A stretch of DNA of 54,841 nt, from positions 1 through 54,841 of the forward strand of contig DASRFK010000341.1 of NCBI GenBank assembly GCA_035651635.1, given 5' to 3'. Both the position numbers and the translations under genes were made by a program. This DNA comes from JANXQE01 sp035651635. GTDB lineage: Bacteria > Verrucomicrobiota > Verrucomicrobiia > Limisphaerales > UBA8199. This document shows, in pieces, positions 51,532 through 54,841 of the stretch (its first letter is position 1; every line of letters begins with the position of its first letter). The notes beneath the pieces were generated by a model. It saw only the letters and a list, made by a program, of their open reading frames with translations, had not been told where the DNA came from and did no database searches.

Positions 51532-52587
51532 TTAGGACGACTGGCAGGCGGCGTAAATCTCGCCAAGCAACGCGCGCAGGTCGTACTTATATTTCCAGTT
51601 CGGATAATGCGCCTGGAACTTGCGCACATCGCTTACGTACCAGATATGGTCGCCGATGCGGTTGTCCTCGATGTAGGTCCAATCGAGTTTTTTGCCACTG
51701 AACTCTTCGCACAGACGGATGGCTTCGAGCATGGAACAGTGCGAGTGCCTGCTCCCGCCCATATTGTAAACCTCGCCGCAGCGCGGGGCCTGGCAGAATT
51801 GCCAGAACGCTTCGACCAGGTCGAAGCTGTGGATATTGTCGCGGACCTGTTTGCCTTTATATCCGAACACGCGGTAGGGTTTGCGCGTAACGGCGCACTT
51901 CATGAGGTAAGCAAGAAAACCATGCAACTCTGTGCCCGCGTGGCCGGGCCCGGTCAGGCAGCCGCCGCGGAAGCAGACCGTTTTCATCCCGAAATAGCGG
52001 CCATACTCCTGAACCAGGATATCGGCGGCTACCTTGCTGGCGCCAAAAAGCGAATGCTTGCTTTGGTCGATGCTCAATTGCTCATCGATACCGTGCTGAT
52101 AGGGGTGTTTTGGGTCTAATTCCCAGCGCGTTTCAAGCTCCACCAGCGGTAAACGGTTGGGCGCGTCCCCATAGACTTTGTTCGTGCTCGTGAAAATGAA
52201 GACGGCTTCCGGTGAATGTTTGCGGCACGCCTCGAGCAGGTTCAAGGTGCCCAAGGCATTCACGCCAAAATCCGTAAAAGGGTCCCGCGCGGCCCAATCA
52301 TGCGAGGGTTGCGCGGCGGTGTGAATGACGGTCTTAATCTCCGAGCCGAATTTTGAGAACAGTTTATCGATGGATTCCCGCTCGCGAATATCGAGTGGGA
52401 AATGCCGATAGCGCTTGAGTTGCTGCTCCAGGGCGCGGCGCGAAGCCATGGTCGAGGCTTCCGGGCCGAAAAATTCCCCGCGCATATCGTTGTCAATGCC
52501 GACGATCTCGAATCCTTCGTGGTGAAAACGTTTGCAGGTTTCAGAACCGATCAACCCAGCGGACCCACTGACAATGGCGACACTCAT
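51532..52587 (-). CDS. CDP-paratose-2-epimerase-like extended SDR
   Basis: NAD-dependent sugar-nucleotide epimerase, 351 residues, close to the CDP-paratose/tyvelose 2-epimerase (RfbE/TyvE) family. NAD loop GSAGLIGSETCKRF; IDNDMRGEFFGPEAST; STNKVYGDAPNRLPLVELET; KGKQVRDNIHSFDLVEAFWQ; and RIGDHIWYVSDVRKFQAHYP are the marks of that group. At the SDR catalytic site the Tyr of YxxxK is replaced by Phe (SLFGASKVAADILVQEYG) while Lys stays, which I believe is common in this subgroup but should be confirmed. The true substrate is unknown. It lies apart from the heptose cluster (6 kb away, opposite strand), so it may belong to another glycan. Confidence 0.87.
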   Translation of the reverse strand: MSVAIVSGSAGLIGSETCKRFHHEGFEIVGIDNDMRGEFFGPEASTMASRRALEQQLKRYRHFPLDIRERESIDKLFSKFGSEIKTVIHTAAQPSHDWAARDPFTDFGVNALGTLNLLEACRKHSPEAVFIFTSTNKVYGDAPNRLPLVELETRWELDPKHPYQHGIDEQLSIDQSKHSLFGASKVAADILVQEYGRYFGMKTVCFRGGCLTGPGHAGTELHGFLAYLMKCAVTRKPYRVFGYKGKQVRDNIHSFDLVEAFWQFCQAPRCGEVYNMGGSRHSHCSMLEAIRLCEEFSGKKLDWTYIEDNRIGDHIWYVSDVRKFQAHYPNWKYKYDLRALLGEIYAACQSS

Positions 52588-52705
52588 CCTTGAAAATTAA
52601 TGTTCGTTTTTGCGATGGCCTGTTCTGCCTTGGGGCCAAAAGTGATCACGAGGCAGCGCCGGGCTGAGCTAAGCTGAGCGGCGGGCGTGAGGCAAGGAAT
52701 TTATC

Positions 52706-53635
52706 CTAAAAGACGTGTGGGACGCCTTCTTCCAAAATCTTGAGCCGATGGGTCAGCCCTTGTTCCTCAGCTAATTGCAAGAGCCAGCGCGGAGGCTCGT
52801 CCATATCTTCAAAAGACAGGCGAAAGGTGCCATAATGCATGGGCACCAGCCACCGAGCCTTGAGTTCCTTGAACACTTTGATGGCTTCATCCGGGCCCAT
52901 ATGCAAGTGCCGGAACGAATCGGGATGATACGCGCCAATCGGGAGCAGGGCGATTTGCGGCCGAAAGGTTTTCCCGATCTCGGTGAAACCATCGAAATAG
53001 GCGCTGTCGCCGGCGTGATAAATCCGCCGGCCCTGGTGTTCCAGGACGAACCCGCCCCAGCCCCGGTGTGAATCGCGCAACACGCGTGCGCCCCAGTGTT
53101 TGGACGGCGTCAGGCTCACCTTCCAGTCGCGCTGGCCGAAACTTTCCCACCAATCCAGTTCCACGACGCGCCCGAAGCCCAGGTCATGCGCCAGGTCACC
53201 CACACCCCAGGGCATGATCCCGATTTTCGGATGGGGCAAGCGGCGCAGCGTTGGTTTGTGGAAATGATCGAAATGAGCGTGGGTCAAAAGCACTAGATCA
53301 ATGGGCGGCAAATCTTCGAGGCGCAGCCCCGAGCGTTTGATTCGCTTGAGCAGGAAAAGCCAATTCGCAAAGTTCGGATCGATGAGTATGTTTAGATCGG
53401 TGAATTGAACGAGAAACGAAGCGTGCCCAATCCAGGTGACCGCCACCTGGCCGTGTTCGAGTTTGGGAAAGGCTGGCCGCCGATGTTGTCCAGTGCGACG
53501 GGTTAGCAGCGCTTTCCACACCATCTCCCGGAAAAATGTGCGGGGATTGAAATGCTTGGCCGGAGTAAGGTCTTTAAATGACCGGGGCAAGGGCTGACGT
53601 TCGATCGGCGGCCGGTAAGGCTTCTTTTTGGTCAT
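52706..53635 (-). CDS. Metallo-beta-lactamase-fold hydrolase (NAPE-PLD-like/UlaG-like)
   Basis: 309 residues, zinc-dependent hydrolase. Metal motif THAHFDHFH, a third ligand in PSKHWGARVLRDSHRGWGGF and the late GDSAYFDGF block are all present, with HMGPDEAIKVFKELKARWL and VPMHYGTFRLSFE completing the site. The order and the basic N-terminal extension (PPIERQPLPRSFKDLTPA) match the group that includes NAPE-phospholipase D-like proteins, which cleave phosphodiesters; other substrates such as lactones are possible. It stands alone with no signal peptide. Start ATG at 53635, shortly after the REP-like pair at 53733-53824. Confidence 0.88.
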   Translation of the reverse strand: MTKKKPYRPPIERQPLPRSFKDLTPAKHFNPRTFFREMVWKALLTRRTGQHRRPAFPKLEHGQVAVTWIGHASFLVQFTDLNILIDPNFANWLFLLKRIKRSGLRLEDLPPIDLVLLTHAHFDHFHKPTLRRLPHPKIGIMPWGVGDLAHDLGFGRVVELDWWESFGQRDWKVSLTPSKHWGARVLRDSHRGWGGFVLEHQGRRIYHAGDSAYFDGFTEIGKTFRPQIALLPIGAYHPDSFRHLHMGPDEAIKVFKELKARWLVPMHYGTFRLSFEDMDEPPRWLLQLAEEQGLTHRLKILEEGVPHVF

Positions 53636-53907
53636 AAGGTCACCATCAGCTTATCGATAGCGCACCTCGAATAAAACTCAAACCGGTGTTCCCCCAATCT
53701 GACTGAGTCATCCGGAGCAGGTCGGCGGTGAACGGAACGCCGCATTCATGCGGCAGCTCGCTCCGAGGCACAACAAGCACACTACCATGCGCTGGACAGG
53801 CTGCCGCATGAATGCGGCGTTCCGGATGGGTGCTGGCGCAACGCGCCGTCCTCGCTTCGCGGTTTTCTGCCTTGGAATTATTCGGAATAGAGCAATATTC
53901 CTCCTGA
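53636..53907. other. Divergent intergenic region with a REP-type pair
   Basis: Between the divergent hydrolase and carbonic-anhydrase-like genes. Contains the BIME-like element (53733-53824). The rest is unremarkable; no other feature recognised. Confidence 0.45.
53733..53824. repeat. BIME-like pair of REP palindromes
   Basis: A perfect 23-bp inverted repeat: GGAACGCCGCATTCATGCGG-CAG (53734-53756) and its reverse complement (53801-53823), extended to 25 bp by flanking pairs, with a ~43-base loop. Each arm is itself a small hairpin (GCCGCAT-TC-ATGCGGC), the structure of two REP units in opposite orientation. No RAYT transposase gene is in the window. Confidence 0.78.
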
Positions 53908-54510
53908 ATGATCGGCCAACTGGAAAAGCAATTGGACACATTTTTAAAAGCGCGGCCCAAGCTAGGGCAGGGTGTGTACATTGCCAAAAGCGCCACCGTG
54001 CTGGGTGACGTAACCCTCAGCGATTACTCCAGCGTTTGGTGCAACGCGGTTTTGCGCGGGGACATCAACCGCATCGTTATCGGGCATCATAGTAATGTGC
54101 AGGATAATGCCGTCCTGCACCTGGCCGATGAGTACGGCTGCATTTTGGGCAACTACGTCACGGTCGGGCACAACGCAATTGTCCACGCCTGTACAGTGCA
54201 AGACGAAGTGCTCGTGGGCATGGGCTCGGTCATCCTTGACGGTGCGGTCGTGGGCGCGCAATCCATCATCGGCGCGCGCGCTCTGGTCCCTCAAGGCGCG
54301 CAAATCCCCCCCGGCTCAATGGTGTTGGGTGTTCCGGGCAAAGTCGTCCGCGCGCTTTCGGCAGAAGAACGCGCCGCGGTAAAAGGTTGGGCCGAAAAAT
54401 ATGTCGGTGTCGCGGCCTATTACTTGAAACAGCAGATTAATGTGGCTCAATCTGGGAGCGCCGGCGAGACGCCGGCGCTCCCAGGGCAGCACCCGCCGGG
54501 GCGCATCTGA
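53908..54510 (+). CDS. Gamma-carbonic-anhydrase-like hexapeptide protein with repeat-derived tail
   Basis: 200 residues of left-handed beta-helix hexapeptide repeats. Blocks VYIAKSATVLGDVTLSDYSS, NAVLRGDINRIVIGHHSNVQ, the metal-site histidines in NVQDNAVLHLADE and TVGHNAIVHACTV, and the closing IIGARALVPQGAQIPPGSMV with LGVPGKVVRAL match the gamma-CA/PaaY-YrdA group, which binds zinc or iron; hydration of CO2 is the expected but not always observed activity. The natural fold ends at about residue 180; the last ~19 residues (SGSAGETPALPGQHPPGRI) come from a dispersed palindromic repeat (54452-54484), so its insertion has rewritten the C-terminus. ATG at 53908. Confidence 0.9.
   Translation: MIGQLEKQLDTFLKARPKLGQGVYIAKSATVLGDVTLSDYSSVWCNAVLRGDINRIVIGHHSNVQDNAVLHLADEYGCILGNYVTVGHNAIVHACTVQDEVLVGMGSVILDGAVVGAQSIIGARALVPQGAQIPPGSMVLGVPGKVVRALSAEERAAVKGWAEKYVGVAAYYLKQQINVAQSGSAGETPALPGQHPPGRI
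54452..54484. repeat. Perfect 15-bp palindromic repeat inside the CA 3' end
   Basis: CTGGGAGCGCCGGCG, three-base loop AGA, and its reverse complement CGCCGGCGCTCCCAG. It encodes the GSAGETPALPG tail of the carbonic-anhydrase-like protein. This peptide pattern recurs at C-termini in Verrucomicrobia, indicating a widespread repeat. Confidence 0.75.
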
Positions 54511-54841
54511 ACATTGCCACCATTTGGTAGGGACATCGCGCTGCGATGTCCCCGCCCGTAAAGCGGGCGGAACAGAACCAGAGCGCTTGCGCAATAATGT
54601 CAATCTCTGCGCCGCTACGCGGCGCGGACGTCGCAGCGCGACATCCCTACCTCGGGTGTCCCCGCCCGTAAAGCGGACGGAACAGAACCAGAGCGCTTGC
54701 GCGATAATGTCATTCTTTGCGCCGCTGCGCGGCGCGGACGTCGCAGCGCGACATCCCTACCTCGGATGTCCCCGCCCGTAAAGCGGGCGGAACAGAACCA
54801 GAGCGGGTGCACAGTAGTTTCATTCGGTGCGCCGCTAATAC
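54511..54841. other. Terminal non-coding stretch occupied by a tandem repeat
   Basis: After the CA stop the sequence enters the 110-bp tandem repeat (separate entry) and leaves the window. Open frames here are repeat translation, not genes. Confidence 0.7.
54528..54841. repeat. Tandem repeat, 110-bp period, at least 2.7 copies, running off the window
   Basis: TGTCCCCGCCCGTAAAGCGG starts at 54547, 54657 and 54767, an exact 110-bp step. Each unit has GCCCGtaaaGCGGGC-type and GCGCCGCTACGCGGCGC palindromes and ends CGCAGCGCGACATCCCTACC. The copies differ at few positions, so expansion is recent. A diverged single copy is at 42126-42253; weaker relatives are at 24845-24966 and near 105-132. Confidence 0.85.

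Noticed and set aside
54440..54781. Open frame over the terminal repeats
   Set aside because: It is translation of the palindromic 110-bp repeat and repeats itself with each unit.
1..54841. tRNA or rRNA genes
   Set aside because: GGTTCGAA-like sequences were only seen inside coding genes and without cloverleaf context; no tRNA or rRNA was supported.

Overview
Origin: a G+C-rich bacterial chromosome segment, most likely from the Verrucomicrobiota (Limisphaerales/Pedosphaera-like). The inference rests on gene content: a PVC-type dehydrogenase/HEAT/cytochrome c fusion, LamG/Ig/cohesin-like secreted proteins ending in the FYRL-type C-terminus, HDOD, DUF2339 and YfhO-type proteins, GH95, GH27 and GH67N-like hydrolases with signal peptides, and very many dispersed palindromic repeats. 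No rRNA, tRNA, CRISPR array, prophage or transposase was found, so the assignment is by gene families only. Layout: 0.3-3.2 kb HDOD protein and modA; 3.2-8.4 kb small lipoprotein, rhomboid protease, small conserved and HEAT-repeat proteins in repeat-rich sequence; 8.7-10.9 kb GH95 alpha-L-fucosidase; 11.0-12.5 kb a purU remnant and a TPR protein; 12.5-14.2 kb modB-modC; 14.3-18.5 kb a housekeeping run on the minus strand (nusB, PHP phosphoesterase, ftsY, ribD, ribE); 18.9-27.1 kb DUF2339 membrane protein, PVC cytochrome protein and several unknowns; 27.2-30.6 kb a giant secreted cohesin/dockerin/LamG protein; 30.7-36.3 kb surface-glycan genes (two methyltransferases, YfhO-like membrane protein, GT2). 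36.7-45.1 kb is the most interesting part: a plus-strand sugar-nucleotide cluster (epimerase, UDP-glucose-dehydrogenase-like protein, SDR, Gfo/Idh/MocA oxidoreductase, heptose kinase, heptose nucleotidyltransferase, sedoheptulose-7-phosphate isomerase, heptose bisphosphatase) that contains all steps from sedoheptulose 7-phosphate to an NDP-(probably GDP-)D-glycero-D-manno-heptose, plus four accessory oxidoreductases or epimerases that could modify it. 45.3-51.2 kb holds an HpcH/HpaI aldolase and two secreted glycosidases; 51.5-54.5 kb a CDP-paratose-2-epimerase-like SDR, a metallo-beta-lactamase-fold hydrolase and a gamma-carbonic-anhydrase-like protein, ending in a 110-bp tandem repeat that runs off the window. 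Most unusual observations: (1) the second half of the heptose cluster is split by four copies of a strand-asymmetric repeat (purine-rich GAAAGCGG-type arm, short core, pyrimidine-rich arm); two copies lie in inverted orientation around an antisense four-helix-bundle (S23/IVP/Avd-like) gene, which looks like an inserted cassette. (2) The UDP-glucose-dehydrogenase-like protein in that cluster lacks the catalytic cysteine (Thr253 in its place). (3) Several proteins carry tails or leaders translated from dispersed repeats. (4) Two copies of a ~115-bp MITE-like palindrome lie 41 kb apart. Start sites were chosen by eye from homology and Shine-Dalgarno-like sequence; functions are family-level inferences.
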